Source: Caldilineaceae bacterium (GTDB lineage Bacteria; Chloroflexota; Anaerolineae; Caldilineales; Caldilineaceae). From it: DNA of 15,944 nucleotides. The position numbers were made by a program, and so were the translations under genes. The DNA is taken from the NCBI GenBank assembly GCA_026645635.1, contig JAPKMV010000014.1, positions 1 through 15,944 of the forward strand. The letters are read 5' to 3'. Under the pieces are notes generated by a model. That model saw nothing but the letters and a program-made list of their open reading frames with translations, made no database searches and was not told the DNA's origin. How positions within the stretch are numbered: position 1 is the first letter of the stretch; the number at the start of each line of letters is the position of its first letter. Positions 1 through 8,140 of the stretch are shown one piece after another.

Positions 1-373
1 GCAGCACGGTGACATACTCCCCCTTGACGTCCGTCCAGGGCAACTGCCAGCGCGTCTCGGTGGGGCTGGGCACGGTGACGAGCATCGGGCAGCCGATCGC
101 CTGCGCGATCTCACACATGTACTTGCAGCGATCCTGCACTTCCGGGTACTCATCCCCACGGAAGCCAACGAAGACCAGCGCGTTCAGGCTCATGGGCGCG
201 ATGCCGTTGTCCACAAACAGCGCGTTCAACTCCTCCAGCGAATGGCTCTCCAGGTACTTGTAGACCTTGTCCGCCCACAGTTCCAGCCCCTTATAGCCCG
301 CTTCCCGCGAGACGCGCACGTCGGTTTCGAGGTCACTTGTCATCGTCGTCGCGCCGTGAAATCCAAGTAGCAT
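1..373 (-). CDS. iolI: 2-keto-myo-inositol isomerase IolI-like, TIM barrel (3' end cut by window)
   Basis: The first 124 residues of a xylose-isomerase-like TIM-barrel protein; the rest lies beyond the left edge. It starts [19 protein letters not shown] and carries [12 protein letters not shown], then [10 protein letters not shown] and MSLNALVF near residues 40-68. From memory this follows Bacillus IolI closely (ATT near the start, then HSLDDL, then LALNALVF), so inosose isomerase is preferred over the related IolE/IolH enzymes. IolI interconverts 2-keto-myo-inositol and 1-keto-D-chiro-inositol, which lets chiro-inositol join the myo-inositol route; it is a cytoplasmic metal enzyme. The ATG at 371-373 is preceded by AGGAGG five bases upstream. 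It is the last gene seen in the operon, 136 bp after iolG. The metal-binding C-terminal half cannot be checked here. Confidence 0.8.
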   Translation of the reverse strand, partial: MLLGFHGATTMTSDLETDVRVSREAGYKGLELWADKVYKYLESHSLEELNALFVDNGIAPMSLNALVFVGFRGDEYPEVQDRCKYMCEIAQAIGCPMLVTVPSPTETRWQLPWTDVKGEYVTVL

Positions 374-395
374 AGTTCCTCCTGAAAGAAACAGT

Positions 396-493
396 TTTGA
401 CGCAGAGTCGCAGAGAGCGCAGAGAAAAACCAGAGACAAGATCAATATATGAGTTCTCTGCGAATCTCTGCATCTCCGCGCCTCTGCGTCAAA
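396..493. repeat. CGCAGAG-type quasi-palindrome between iolG and iolI
   Basis: A 12-nt perfect outer stem (396-407 pairs with 482-493, TTTGACGCAGAG) encloses further CGCAGAG/CTCTGCG units that pair imperfectly. The right arm appears to have about one extra unit. The middle (about 425-455) is AT-rich. The element fills most of the 136-bp gap. No run of U follows in the transcript, so it does not look like an intrinsic terminator. Confidence 0.75.
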
Positions 494-509
494 GTGGTTT
501 GTGGAAAAA

Positions 510-1520
510 TCAAACCGGTTGCCAGTAATCGATCTTCACCGGCTGGTTGGCTTTGAGCGACGCGACGGCGGCCTCGGCGATCATCTGCGCACGGAGGCCG
601 TCTTGCAGCGTCGGGTAGTCGATGCCTTCGGCGCCTTCCAACGACGCGGCGAAGGCGTCGATCGCCAGCAGGAAGCTCGGCTCCATGCGCTCGAACCAGC
701 CCGCGTACATGCCCTCCTCGATCACCTTGTCGCCCTTGTAGACGGCGACCTCGCGCGTGGGCTTGCGCCGCGACTCGGCCAGCCCTTCCGAGCCAAAGAC
801 CTCGATGCGCTCGTCGTAGCCGTAGCCGGTGTGGCGGCTGTTGTCGATGTGGCAGAGCGCGCCGTCGGCAAACTTGAGGATGAGCATGGAAGTGTCCACG
901 TCGCCCGCCGCGGTGATCGCCGGATCCATCATCGACGAGCCGGTGGCGTAGACCTCGACCGGCGCCTGGCCCGCGATCCAGCAGAGCAGGTCGAACATGT
1001 GGATCGTCTGGTCGCGGAACTGGCCGCCGGAGACCTTGATGTACGCCAGCGGCGGCGGCGCGGAGGAGCGGCAGACCAGGTGGATCATCTCCACCACGCC
1101 GACCTCGCCCGCCTGCACGGCCTGGCGCAACCCGCGGTGGTTGGGGTCGAAGCGGCGGCTGAAGCCCATCATGATCGGCACTGGGTTGTCGTGCGCCTCT
1201 TGGACGACCGCCTTGACGCGATCCAGACTCATGTCGATGGGCTTCTCGCAGTAGACCGGCTTGCGCGCCTTGATCGCCGCGCTGAGCAGGTCGGCGTGGG
1301 TGTTGGTGGACGAGGCGATCAACACGGCGTCCACATCATCGGCGGCGAAGATTTCCTCCACGCTGCCCGCCACCTTCGCGCCGAAACGCCCCGCCAGCTT
1401 GTTGGCAGCCTCCACATTCACATCATAGACATATTGCAACTTCGTGCGCGGACAGGCGGCGATATTGGCGCCGTGCACCTGCCCGATAAAGCCCGCGCCA
1501 AACAAGGCGAAGCGAATCAT
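510..1520 (-). CDS. iolG: Inositol 2-dehydrogenase, IdhA-type IolG
   Basis: A 336-residue Gfo/Idh/MocA oxidoreductase that oxidises myo-inositol to scyllo-inosose with NAD. The N-terminal Rossmann motif is GAGFIGQVH (residues 8-16). CEKP at 91-94 supplies the catalytic Lys93, and the D-x3-H pair is Asp170/His174, the same spacing as Bacillus IolG (Lys97, Asp172, His176). The segments [10 protein letters not shown] and [14 protein letters not shown] are typical of rhizobial IdhA-type inositol dehydrogenases. It lies between iolE and iolI, which supports the role. The ATG follows GGAGGAAAC closely. One oddity: the residue after the catalytic His is Met (HMFD), where the paralog at 4455-5447 has HDLD. 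Activity on scyllo- or chiro-inositol is possible and cannot be excluded. Confidence 0.88.
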   Translation of the reverse strand: MIRFALFGAGFIGQVHGANIAACPRTKLQYVYDVNVEAANKLAGRFGAKVAGSVEEIFAADDVDAVLIASSTNTHADLLSAAIKARKPVYCEKPIDMSLDRVKAVVQEAHDNPVPIMMGFSRRFDPNHRGLRQAVQAGEVGVVEMIHLVCRSSAPPPLAYIKVSGGQFRDQTIHMFDLLCWIAGQAPVEVYATGSSMMDPAITAAGDVDTSMLILKFADGALCHIDNSRHTGYGYDERIEVFGSEGLAESRRKPTREVAVYKGDKVIEEGMYAGWFERMEPSFLLAIDAFAASLEGAEGIDYPTLQDGLRAQMIAEAAVASLKANQPVKIDYWQPV

Positions 1521-1560
1521 GTTTCCTCCAAGATGGATTGAATCGTAACGAATGTTCAGA

Positions 1561-1649
1561 TAGACCGCGGATTTGGCGGATGCAGCGGATTTCCGCGGAT
1601 AACAAAGAAATCCGCGATAATCCGCCTAATCCGCCAAATCCGCGGTCTA
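1561..1649. repeat. GCGGAT-type long inverted repeat between iolE and iolG
   Basis: Arms 1561-1600 and 1610-1649 are 40 nt each around a 9-nt loop. The outer 21 nt are perfectly complementary (1561-1581 with 1629-1649), and the inner part has about five mismatches. It is made of GCGGAT/ATCCGC units and begins eight bases after the iolE stop codon. A related copy lies at 6697-6785. No U-tract is present. Confidence 0.92.
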
Positions 1650-1657
1650 ATGAGTCT

Positions 1658-2566
1658 TCATAGTCCAATGCTGCGGATGTAGTCGCGGTTGCGCTGCGCG
1701 CTCTCCTTCGGGCTGCCCATGCCCGGCAGCACGTCCTGCTCGACCACGATCCAGCCGTTGTAGTCCATGCGCTTGAGTTCGGCCAGGATCGCCGGGAAGT
1801 CCACGTCGCCCTTGCCCAGCTCGCAGAAGAGGCCGCGCCCTACGGCGGTGACGGCGTCCAGACCTTCCGCCTTCGCCTGCGCGGCAACCGCCGGGCTGTG
1901 ATCCTTGAAATGCACATGCCAGATGCGGTCGGCGTGGCGCTTGAGGCCGGTGAGCGGGTCGCCGCCGCCGTGGGTGTAGTGGCCCGTGTCGAAACAGAGA
2001 CCGAGCACTTCGGGGTCGGTCATCGCCAGCAGCCGCGCCGTCTCCTCCGGCGTCTCGATCCAGGTGCCGATGTGGTGGTGGAAGACCGTGCGCAGCCCGG
2101 TCTCGCGCTTCACCGCCCAGGCCACACGGTTGGCGCCCTCGGCGAAGACCTGCCACTGCGCCTCGCTCATGCCCATCTCCGGCGTCAGGCGACCGGAGTT
2201 GAGCGTGCGCATCGGGTCCATGTACGGGTCGTTGCCCAGGACGATCAGGTTGTCCGGCCCGCCAACGCGGGCAAGCTGGCGCGCCGTGCGCACCGCGTCG
2301 GCCTCGCTGGCGGCGTGTTCAGCCGGGTCGTGCAGCTTGACGCTCACCCACGACGCCAGCAGCTTCAGGTTGCGCTTTGCCAGCTCGGTGCTCAGTTCGT
2401 CCGGGTCCGTGGGCATGAAGCCCCAGTCGCCCAGTTCGGTGCCGTCGAAGCCCGTCGCCGCCATCTCGTCGAGCACTTTGGCATAGCCGCCCCGCTCGCC
2501 CTCCACATTCTCGATCACGCCCCACGAACAGGGCGCATTTCCCACTCTGATTTTGGTGTCACTCAT
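1658..2566 (-). CDS. iolE: Inosose dehydratase IolE
   Basis: A 302-residue TIM-barrel metalloenzyme that dehydrates 2-keto-myo-inositol to the 1,2-dione that IolD hydrolyses. Family landmarks are all present: GNAPCSWGV (9-17), [11 protein letters not shown] (42-52), [13 protein letters not shown] (163-175), [14 protein letters not shown] (191-204), HVHFKD (217-222), [15 protein letters not shown] (245-259) and [11 protein letters not shown] (274-284). The His, Asp and Glu residues in these blocks are the expected metal and substrate ligands. Length matches the family (about 300). The ATG follows AAGGGA about eight bases upstream. It sits between the broken iolG and the intact IdhA-type iolG, as expected in an inositol operon. 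Confidence 0.93.
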   Translation of the reverse strand: MSDTKIRVGNAPCSWGVIENVEGERGGYAKVLDEMAATGFDGTELGDWGFMPTDPDELSTELAKRNLKLLASWVSVKLHDPAEHAASEADAVRTARQLARVGGPDNLIVLGNDPYMDPMRTLNSGRLTPEMGMSEAQWQVFAEGANRVAWAVKRETGLRTVFHHHIGTWIETPEETARLLAMTDPEVLGLCFDTGHYTHGGGDPLTGLKRHADRIWHVHFKDHSPAVAAQAKAEGLDAVTAVGRGLFCELGKGDVDFPAILAELKRMDYNGWIVVEQDVLPGMGSPKESAQRNRDYIRSIGL

Positions 2567-2603
2567 AAGATTTTCCCTTTTTGCGACATTCTCTCAATCT
2601 CCT

Positions 2604-2654
2604 AATCTCTAATCTCCAATCTCTTTGTGAACTTGAGATTGGAGATTGGAGATT
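2604..2654. repeat. GAGATTGG-type hairpin between the broken iolG and iolE
   Basis: Arms 2604-2623 and 2635-2654 are 20 nt each with one mismatch and an 11-nt loop. They are made of GAGATTGG units. The hairpin ends one base from the stop codon (2656-2658) of the preceding gene. Similar elements lie at 8005-8140 and 12920-12993. Confidence 0.88.
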
Positions 2655-2655
2655 T

Positions 2656-3539
2656 TCATCCCCGTCGATACATCTCCGCCATCACCGGCATCGCCACCGC
2701 CACCGGCTGGCCGCGCTTAGCGGATTCGATGCAGGCGTCGGCCACCAGCATGGAGACGTAGCCATCCCACGCCGAGGGGCCGGCCGGCGCGCCTGCCAAC
2801 AGCGCGTTCACCCACGCCCGCGCTTCGTGGATGTAGGCGGTGTCGAAGCGCTGCAGCCAGTCCTGCTCGATCCACTGGCTGCGCTGGTCTGCGTGGCGCA
2901 CCACCGCACTTTGCAGCGAGTTGGTTTCCGCGGAGCCGGTCTCTCCGGTCAGCTTGACATCCACCTCGTAGCCGTAGCCCGCCTCCATGTTGCACTCGAT
3001 GTGGCCGACCGCGCCGCTCTGGAAGGTGAGCTGGATCAGCAGCAGCCGTGCGGTATCGGGTCGCTCCGGGCTGTAGGGGACGTAGCTGGCGTAGACGCGC
3101 ACCACCTCCTCGCCCACCAGCCAGCGCGCCGAGTGCAGCGCATCAGGCCGACCTGCACGAGCCGCCGCCCAAACGCCACCTCCGCATCGACGATCTCCCG
3201 CGCCCCCGCCGCGCTGAGCGCCAGCGGCTTCTCACAGAGCACCGGCTTGCCCGCGGCGATGCACGCCTGCGTGAGCGCAGCGTGGAAGCGATCCGGCGCA
3301 GCGATCAGCACTGCCTCAACATCCGGGTGGCTGATCAGTGCGTGGGCGTCGGTGAAGGTGTGCTGTGCGCCGCACGCCGCGGCCACCTCCTGCATGCGCG
3401 CCGTGTCCACATCCGACAGCGCAATGACCTGCGCCGCGCCGACTTCGTTGGTCAGATTGCGGACGTGGCGGCCACCCATGCCGCCCGTCCCGATGACGCC
3501 GATGCGGACTCGGCGCTGGCTTGCGTGCAGGCTACTCAT
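2656..3539 (-). pseudogene. iolG: Broken Bacillus-type inositol 2-dehydrogenase (internal deletion plus frameshift)
   Basis: The 5' part (3539 down to about 3140) encodes a normal Rossmann half: [12 protein letters not shown] near residues 14-25, CEKPLAL at 102-108, ending [11 protein letters not shown] at 124-134. The frame then goes wrong, adds about 33 unrelated residues and stops at 3036. A second frame restarts at about 3140 with [16 protein letters not shown] and runs to 2656, through [10 protein letters not shown] and [17 protein letters not shown]. Both halves match Bacillus IolG best from memory (GKRLVQVGFMRR and GPTAWDGY). About 53-55 codons between LMR and ARW are missing, only eight bases remain there, and the loss includes the catalytic Asp/His block. 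The gene start overlaps the stop of the upstream dehydrogenase by eight bases. It could be a real pseudogene or an assembly deletion. Confidence 0.82.
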
Positions 3540-4377
3540 AGCGCACCCCTGTCACGACATCCCATGTTTCGATGGGCGGCGGCACCGGCTGTGACCCTGC
3601 GCCCGCCACCGACTGGTCGAAATCGACGATGCTGCCAGTCATCAGCCCCGACTCGTCGGACGCCAGGAAGGCAACGGCGCGCGCCACCTCCTCCGGCTTG
3701 AGCAGGCGGCCAAAGGGCTGGCGCGCCTCGGCCTGTGCCAGCCAATCGGGGCCGGCATTGTGATAGCGTTTCTGAATTTCATCTTCGCCCGGCGTGTCCA
3801 TCCAGCCCAGCGACAGCGTGTTGACGCGGATGTGGCGGCGCATCACCGAATAAGCGACGTTCTTGGTGAGCACATTGAGCGCTGCCTTCGACGCGGCGTA
3901 GGGCGAGAGCATCGGCACGCTGCCGTAGGCGGCCACGCTGGAGATGTTGACGATGGCGCCGGCGATGCCCTGGCGCTCCATCAGCTTGATCGCCTCCTGC
4001 ATCAAGAAGAAGGGGGCGCGCACGTTGATCGCAAACATGCGGTCGAAGAGTTCGGGCGAGGTGTCCCAGATCGTGCCGCGCTCGGTCAGCGCCGCGCAGT
4101 TGACCAGGATGTGGAGCGCTCCGAAGTGTTCCTCGGCCGCGGCAATGATGCGCCGGCACGCGTCGACATCGTCCAGTTCCGCCTGCACGAAGTGCGCAGT
4201 GCAGCCGTCGCCGGTGAGGCTGGCGGCCACTGCTTCGCCGCGTGCTTGGTTGCGCCCGGTGATGATCAGCCCGCGCGCGCCGCGTGCCTTGAAGAGACGC
4301 GCCGTCGTCTCGCCCAGCCCCTGCGTGCTGCCGGTGATGACGGCGACTTTGCCTTGTAACGAACCAAAATCAGTCAT
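3532..4377 (-). CDS. Short-chain dehydrogenase/reductase
   Basis: A 281-residue classical SDR. The cofactor motif TGSTQGLG spans residues 15-22, NCAA at 93-96 stands for the usual NNAG, Asn118 sits in FAINVRAPF, and the catalytic Ser147, Tyr160 and Lys164 fall in NISSVAAYG and YAASK. The C-terminus extends past the core (DFDQSV onward). The start at 4377 ([10 protein letters not shown]) is chosen because GGAG lies seven bases upstream; a longer reading from 4437 would translate through a hairpin. It overlaps the next gene by eight bases, so the two are probably translationally coupled. Its place among inositol dehydrogenases suggests oxidation of a cyclitol, sugar or sugar lactone, but the substrate cannot be read from the sequence. 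Confidence 0.9.
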   Translation of the reverse strand: MTDFGSLQGKVAVITGSTQGLGETTARLFKARGARGLIITGRNQARGEAVAASLTGDGCTAHFVQAELDDVDACRRIIAAAEEHFGALHILVNCAALTERGTIWDTSPELFDRMFAINVRAPFFLMQEAIKLMERQGIAGAIVNISSVAAYGSVPMLSPYAASKAALNVLTKNVAYSVMRRHIRVNTLSLGWMDTPGEDEIQKRYHNAGPDWLAQAEARQPFGRLLKPEEVARAVAFLASDESGLMTGSIVDFDQSVAGAGSQPVPPPIETWDVVTGVRYE

Positions 4378-4391
4378 AGGTTTTCTCCGTG

Positions 4392-4424
4392 ACACTCCCG
4401 GATTCTCCAAGAATCCGGGAGTGT
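4392..4424. repeat. Perfect 15-bp hairpin just upstream of the SDR ribosome binding site
   Basis: Arms 4392-4406 and 4410-4424 are perfectly complementary (ACACTCCCGGATTCT) around a 3-nt loop. In the transcript the hairpin ends three bases before the GGAG that serves the SDR start, with no U-tract, so it is not a simple terminator. An 11-nt direct repeat (TTCCCTCTGGA, 4424-4434 and 4438-4448) lies next to it. Confidence 0.93.
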
Positions 4425-4454
4425 TCCCTCTGGACATTTCCCTCTGGAATCGGT

Positions 4455-5447
4455 CTAGTTCACCGCGATGGCCTGCCCGGATGCCAGCGACTGCTGCGCT
4501 GCCTCAGCCAGGCGCAGCGCAGCCAGCCCATCCCCGAGACTTACCGACGGCGCGCGACCGGTGCGCACGGCGTCCAGAAAGTCGATCAGTTCCAGGCGGT
4601 AGCTGTCAGCGTAACGGTCGAGGAAGAAGTTTTGCAGCGCCGTGGGCGCCCCCGCGCTCTTTGCGCTGAAGCGCAGCAGACTCGTTTCGTAGTGGTTGCC
4701 GGAAACGAGCATACCGGTGGCGCCGAGCGCCTCGATGCGCTGATCGTAGCCATAGACGGCGCGGCGGCTGTTCAGGATCGTGCACTGCTTGCCCGACGCG
4801 GTGCGCAGCATCACGCTGGCCGTGTCGATGTCGCCCAGCGCGCCGATTGCCGGGTCAACCAGGCATGAACCTTGCGCGTAGACTGAAACGATTGGCTCAT
4901 CCAGCAGCCAGCGCGCCATGTCGAGATCGTGAATGGTCATGTCCTTGAACAAGCCGCCGCTGTGGAGCAGGTAACTCGTAGGCGGCGGCCCAGGATCGCG
5001 GCTGGTAATCGTCAACTGCTCCAGCGCGCCAATATCGCCCGCAGCCAACGCCTGCTGCAAGGCGCGATGCGAGGGATCAAAGCGGCGGTTGAAGCCGAGC
5101 TGGATCACTGTGGGACAACTGCCCAGGCGATCGATACAGCGCTGCGCCTCCGCCACCTCAAGCGCCAGGGGCTTCTCGCACAGCACGGCCTTGCCTGCCT
5201 CAGCGCAGCGGATGGTGAAGTCGACGTGGGTGTCGGTCGGGGAGGCGATGATGACGGCGTCGACGTCGGGTCGCGCCAGGATTGCCGCGACGCTCGTTTC
5301 CGCGGCGGCGCCGTGTTGCTCGGCCAGCCACTGCGCCGCTGCGGTCACAACATCGTAGACGGCGACGAAGCGTGCACCCGCCGCGTGAATCGCTTTGACA
5401 TGCACTTGGGCGATGCGCCCGGCGCCCAATACGGCAACACCGATCAT
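4455..5447 (-). CDS. iolG: Second IdhA-type inositol 2-dehydrogenase
   Basis: A 330-residue Gfo/Idh/MocA oxidoreductase. Rossmann motif GAGRIAQVH is at residues 8-16, CEKPLAL at 90-96 (catalytic Lys92), [10 protein letters not shown] at 118-127, and [19 protein letters not shown] carries Asp169 and His173. [16 protein letters not shown] later in the protein is a strong match to rhizobial IdhA/IolG, closer to the textbook pattern than the paralog at 510-1520, to which it is plainly related. It likely oxidises myo-inositol or a stereoisomer such as scyllo- or chiro-inositol. The start is ATG at 5447: a GTG six bases earlier overlaps the AAGGAG ribosome binding site and cannot be the true start. 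It lies 57 bp after the previous dehydrogenase gene. Confidence 0.87.
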   Translation of the reverse strand: MIGVAVLGAGRIAQVHVKAIHAAGARFVAVYDVVTAAAQWLAEQHGAAAETSVAAILARPDVDAVIIASPTDTHVDFTIRCAEAGKAVLCEKPLALEVAEAQRCIDRLGSCPTVIQLGFNRRFDPSHRALQQALAAGDIGALEQLTITSRDPGPPPTSYLLHSGGLFKDMTIHDLDMARWLLDEPIVSVYAQGSCLVDPAIGALGDIDTASVMLRTASGKQCTILNSRRAVYGYDQRIEALGATGMLVSGNHYETSLLRFSAKSAGAPTALQNFFLDRYADSYRLELIDFLDAVRTGRAPSVSLGDGLAALRLAEAAQQSLASGQAIAVN

Positions 5448-5452
5448 AACCA

Positions 5453-5458
5453 CTCCTT
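5453..5458 (-). promoter_or_regulatory. Ribosome binding site that fixes the start of the second iolG
   Basis: AAGGAG lies five bases before ATG 5447 and overlaps the upstream GTG at 5451-5453, which rules that GTG out. Confidence 0.8.
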
Positions 5459-5504
5459 GCGCTTGAAGATCAGAGAATAGAGGTTGAATCCGTGAGCGAA
5501 TTGC

Positions 5505-6671
5505 TCATCCTGCGACTGTTTCCCAGCCACCGCTCTGCCAGGAGCGGATCATCGCCTGCTGCACACGGGCGACCGCGGCGGCTTCGGCAAAGCCCGGCTC
5601 GCCTTGCTTGCCGGTGGCGATGGAGTTGAGGAAGTTGTACGCCTCGATGGTCTTGAGGTCGTCGTAGCCGAGACCCGCGGCCCAGGCCGGGTTGAAGTGG
5701 CCGTGATACGGGTGCGCCGGCCCGCTGAGCAGGGTGAGATAGGCATCCTCGGCCGGGTTGGCGTCGTTGCGCCACTGCAACTGCAGCTCGTTCATCTGCT
5801 CGAAGTTCCACTTGATCGCGCCCTGCGTGCCGTGCACCTCGAAGGACATATCGCACTTGCTGCCGTTGATGATGCGGCACGATTCGAGGTAGCCCCGCGC
5901 GCCGTTGGCGAAGCGCACCAGCGCACTCACGTAGTCCTCATTGGTGACGTCGCCGCGCGGGCTGTCCGCGCCGCCCACGTCGTAGTGGGTGCCGACGCCA
6001 AGCTGCGGGATGGGGCGGGCGCGGATGAAAATCTCCTTGTCGCTGGTCAGGGACGCAATCGGCCCGGCGATCATGTGCGCCATGTCGATGGCGTGGGACA
6101 TCAGATCGCCCAACGTGCCCAGCCCCTGCGCCTCGTCGAAGCGCCAGGAGAGGAAGCCGTTGGGGTTGCCGGCGTAGCCGTTGAGAAAGCGCCCGTGGTA
6201 GTGGGTGATCTGGCCGAGCTTGCCTTCCCGGATCAGCTTGCGCGCATACTGTACGACGGGCGCCCAGCGGTAGTTGAAGCCGACGAAGGTGAGGACGCCG
6301 GCCGCCTGCGCCGCCTCCGCGCTGCGCAGCGTCTCCTCCGGGAAGCGGCCCACCGGCTTCTCGCAGAGGATGTGCTTGCCCGCCGCGGCTGCGGCACGGT
6401 TGATCTCCAGGTGCATCCCGTTAGGCGCGGTGATACTCACCGCCTCCACTGCCGGGTTGGCGATGACCTCGTGCCAGTCGGTCACGTAGTGGTCGAAGTC
6501 GAACCGTTCCTTCGCCTTGAGCGCGCGGGATTCGACCGGATCCGCGCAGACCACCAGCCGCGGCCGGATGTTCGCCTCCGGGAAGCGATCCTGGATGGAA
6601 CGGTAAGCGCGGCTGTGCGCCTCGCCCATCCACCCCATGCCGATCACGCCGATGCCGATTGTTCGTGTCAT
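5505..6671 (-). CDS. Gfo/Idh/MocA oxidoreductase, levoglucosan-dehydrogenase-like
   Basis: A 388-residue NAD(P)-dependent oxidoreductase. The cofactor motif is [12 protein letters not shown] (residues 8-19), CEKP at 103-106 gives Lys105, and [13 protein letters not shown] (188-200) gives the Asp189/His193 pair. Later blocks [32 protein letters not shown] and [15 protein letters not shown] resemble, from memory, levoglucosan dehydrogenase (LgdA, about 390 residues) and other enzymes that oxidise the C3 hydroxyl of sugars, so a glycoside, anhydrosugar or cyclitol substrate is plausible. The start at 6671 (MTRTIGIGV) is preferred over an upstream ATG at 6761 because GGGAG lies seven bases before it and the extra 30 residues would be encoded by a repeat. 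Exact substrate unknown. Confidence 0.85.
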   Translation of the reverse strand: MTRTIGIGVIGMGWMGEAHSRAYRSIQDRFPEANIRPRLVVCADPVESRALKAKERFDFDHYVTDWHEVIANPAVEAVSITAPNGMHLEINRAAAAAGKHILCEKPVGRFPEETLRSAEAAQAAGVLTFVGFNYRWAPVVQYARKLIREGKLGQITHYHGRFLNGYAGNPNGFLSWRFDEAQGLGTLGDLMSHAIDMAHMIAGPIASLTSDKEIFIRARPIPQLGVGTHYDVGGADSPRGDVTNEDYVSALVRFANGARGYLESCRIINGSKCDMSFEVHGTQGAIKWNFEQMNELQLQWRNDANPAEDAYLTLLSGPAHPYHGHFNPAWAAGLGYDDLKTIEAYNFLNSIATGKQGEPGFAEAAAVARVQQAMIRSWQSGGWETVAG

Positions 6672-6696
6672 AGAGATACTCCCGTACTTGCGATTG

Positions 6697-6785
6697 GAAT
6701 TGATCGCGGATGACGCGGATTGGGCGGATTCTCGCTGATCTGATCCGCGTTTATCAGCCAAATCCGCGTCATCCGCGGTCCATTC
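6697..6785. repeat. GCGGAT-type long inverted repeat between two dehydrogenase genes
   Basis: Arms run roughly 6697-6740 and 6742-6785. A 17-nt perfect core pairs 6705-6721 with 6761-6777, and the rest pairs with about nine mismatches. It shares GCGGAT/ATCCGC units with the element at 1561-1649 and occupies most of the 139-bp gap. Confidence 0.9.
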
Positions 6786-6810
6786 GATCTAGCCGAAAGA
6801 TTGAACGCCG

Positions 6811-7989
6811 TCATTGCGGCAGCCGCGCATCCACCCAGCGCCCATCGTGCGCGTTGGATTCGACCGCCGCCTCGACGAACTTGACGCCCAACACGCCATC
6901 CTCGACGGTGGGGAAGGTGTAGGCGAGCGGATCGGCCTTGACACCGTCGCGCCGCGCCAGGATGGCGTCGGCGATGTCGGTGTAGATGTTGGCGAAGGCG
7001 TCGATGAAGCCTTCCGGGTGGCCGGGCCAGAGCCGGCTCGCCCGCCGCGCCGCCGGGTCGAGATAGCCCGCGCCCCGCGCCAGTATCTGCTGCGGGCCAC
7101 TCACCGGGCGCAGGATCAGCTCGTTGGGCTGTTCCTGCACCCACTCCAGGCTGCCCTTTTCGCCGTAGACGCGAATGCGCTGTCCGTGAAGGTTGCCCGT
7201 CGCCACCATGCTCACCCACATCAGCCCGCGCGCACCGTTGCTGAAGCGCAGCTTGACGTGGCCGTTGTCGTCGGTCTGGCGCCCGGGCACCAGCGTGGAG
7301 AGTTCGGCGGATAACTCGCTCACCTCCAGCCCGGTGATGTAGCGCGCCAGGTGATGGGCGTGCGTGCCCAGGTCGCCGATCACGGTCGATGGACCGGCGA
7401 TGGCGGGCGTGGTGCGCCAGGCCGCCTGCTTGTGACCCTCCGCCTCCAGCAGCGTGGACGCCCAGCCCGACGCCTGCTCGACCTGCACCAGGCGAATCTC
7501 GCCCAGGGCGCCGGCCTGCACCATTGCCCGCGCCTGCCGCACCATCGGGTAGCCGGAGTAGTTGTAGGTGACGCCGAAGATCAGCCCCTTCGCGTGCGCC
7601 AGTTGCTGGAGTTCCCGCGCCTGCGCCAGGTCCGTGGTCAGCGGCTTGTCGCAGATCACGTCCACGCCCTGCTCCAGAAAAGCCTTGGCGATGGCGTAGT
7701 GGCTGCTGTTGGGCGTCATGATGGCGACGACCTCGATGCCGTCGTCCCGCTGCGCCTCCTGCGCGGCCATCGCGTGCCAGGTTGCGTAGCGGCGTTCCGG
7801 CGCAATGCCCAGCGTGGCGGCAAAGGCGCGGCTGCGCTCGGCGTCGGAGGCAAAGACGCCCGCCACCAGGTCGTAGCGCCCATCCAGCCGCGCCGCCTGC
7901 CGGTGCGTCTCCCCAATATTCGACCCCGGCCCGCCCCCGACCATGCCGAGACGGAGCGGGCGATGAAGTGGTTGATCGAGTGGTTGCAT
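6811..7989 (-). CDS. Gfo/Idh/MocA family oxidoreductase (long type)
   Basis: A 392-residue oxidoreductase with a slightly unusual Rossmann loop, [16 protein letters not shown] (residues 15-30). CDKP at 113-116 (Lys115) replaces the usual EKP, and [16 protein letters not shown] (205-220) carries Asp206/His210. [35 protein letters not shown] and [14 protein letters not shown] mark a widespread subfamily that I associate with sugar and cyclitol loci in soil bacteria, but its reaction is not known to me. The start at 7989 lies at the edge of the repeat-filled gap; an in-frame internal start is possible because the first dozen residues ([12 protein letters not shown]) precede the domain. It is the first dehydrogenase after the transport genes and the unknown gene. 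Confidence 0.86.
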   Translation of the reverse strand: MQPLDQPLHRPLRLGMVGGGPGSNIGETHRQAARLDGRYDLVAGVFASDAERSRAFAATLGIAPERRYATWHAMAAQEAQRDDGIEVVAIMTPNSSHYAIAKAFLEQGVDVICDKPLTTDLAQARELQQLAHAKGLIFGVTYNYSGYPMVRQARAMVQAGALGEIRLVQVEQASGWASTLLEAEGHKQAAWRTTPAIAGPSTVIGDLGTHAHHLARYITGLEVSELSAELSTLVPGRQTDDNGHVKLRFSNGARGLMWVSMVATGNLHGQRIRVYGEKGSLEWVQEQPNELILRPVSGPQQILARGAGYLDPAARRASRLWPGHPEGFIDAFANIYTDIADAILARRDGVKADPLAYTFPTVEDGVLGVKFVEAAVESNAHDGRWVDARLPQ

Positions 7990-8004
7990 TGGTTTGCTCC
8001 TGGA

Positions 8005-8140
8005 GATTGGAGACTAGAGATTGGAGATTAGGAGATTGAGAGATTAGGGGATTGGGAGATTAGGGCATTCTGGTGTTGCACCCAGTCTCTAATCTCCGAT
8101 CTCCAATCTCGTAATCTCTCAATCCCTTAATCTCCCAATC
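8005..8140. repeat. GAGATTGG-type long imperfect palindrome
   Basis: Two arms of about 60 nt (8005-8065 and 8081-8140) made of GAGATTGG/GAGATTAG units pair at roughly four in five positions with a few small indels, around a loop of about 15 nt. The stop codon of the preceding gene (8139-8141) is inside the repeat edge. The last coding codons (8142-8160) also read as repeat-like sequence. Confidence 0.85.

Noticed and set aside
396..493. CRISPR array
   Set aside because: The units are too short and irregular, arranged as a palindrome rather than evenly spaced repeats with unique spacers.
501..1541. A 346-codon plus-strand open frame
   Set aside because: It lies wholly opposite iolG, has no family motif and no ribosome binding site.
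4392..4424. Intrinsic terminator between dehydrogenase and SDR genes
   Set aside because: There is a strong stem but no U-tract on the transcribed strand, and the next ribosome binding site follows at once.
4378..4437. A 20-residue N-terminal extension of the SDR
   Set aside because: It would be translated from the hairpin sequence, and a good ribosome binding site serves the internal ATG at 4377.
6672..6761. A 30-residue N-terminal extension of the LgdA-like dehydrogenase
   Set aside because: It is encoded by the GCGGAT repeat, and GGGAG serves ATG 6671.
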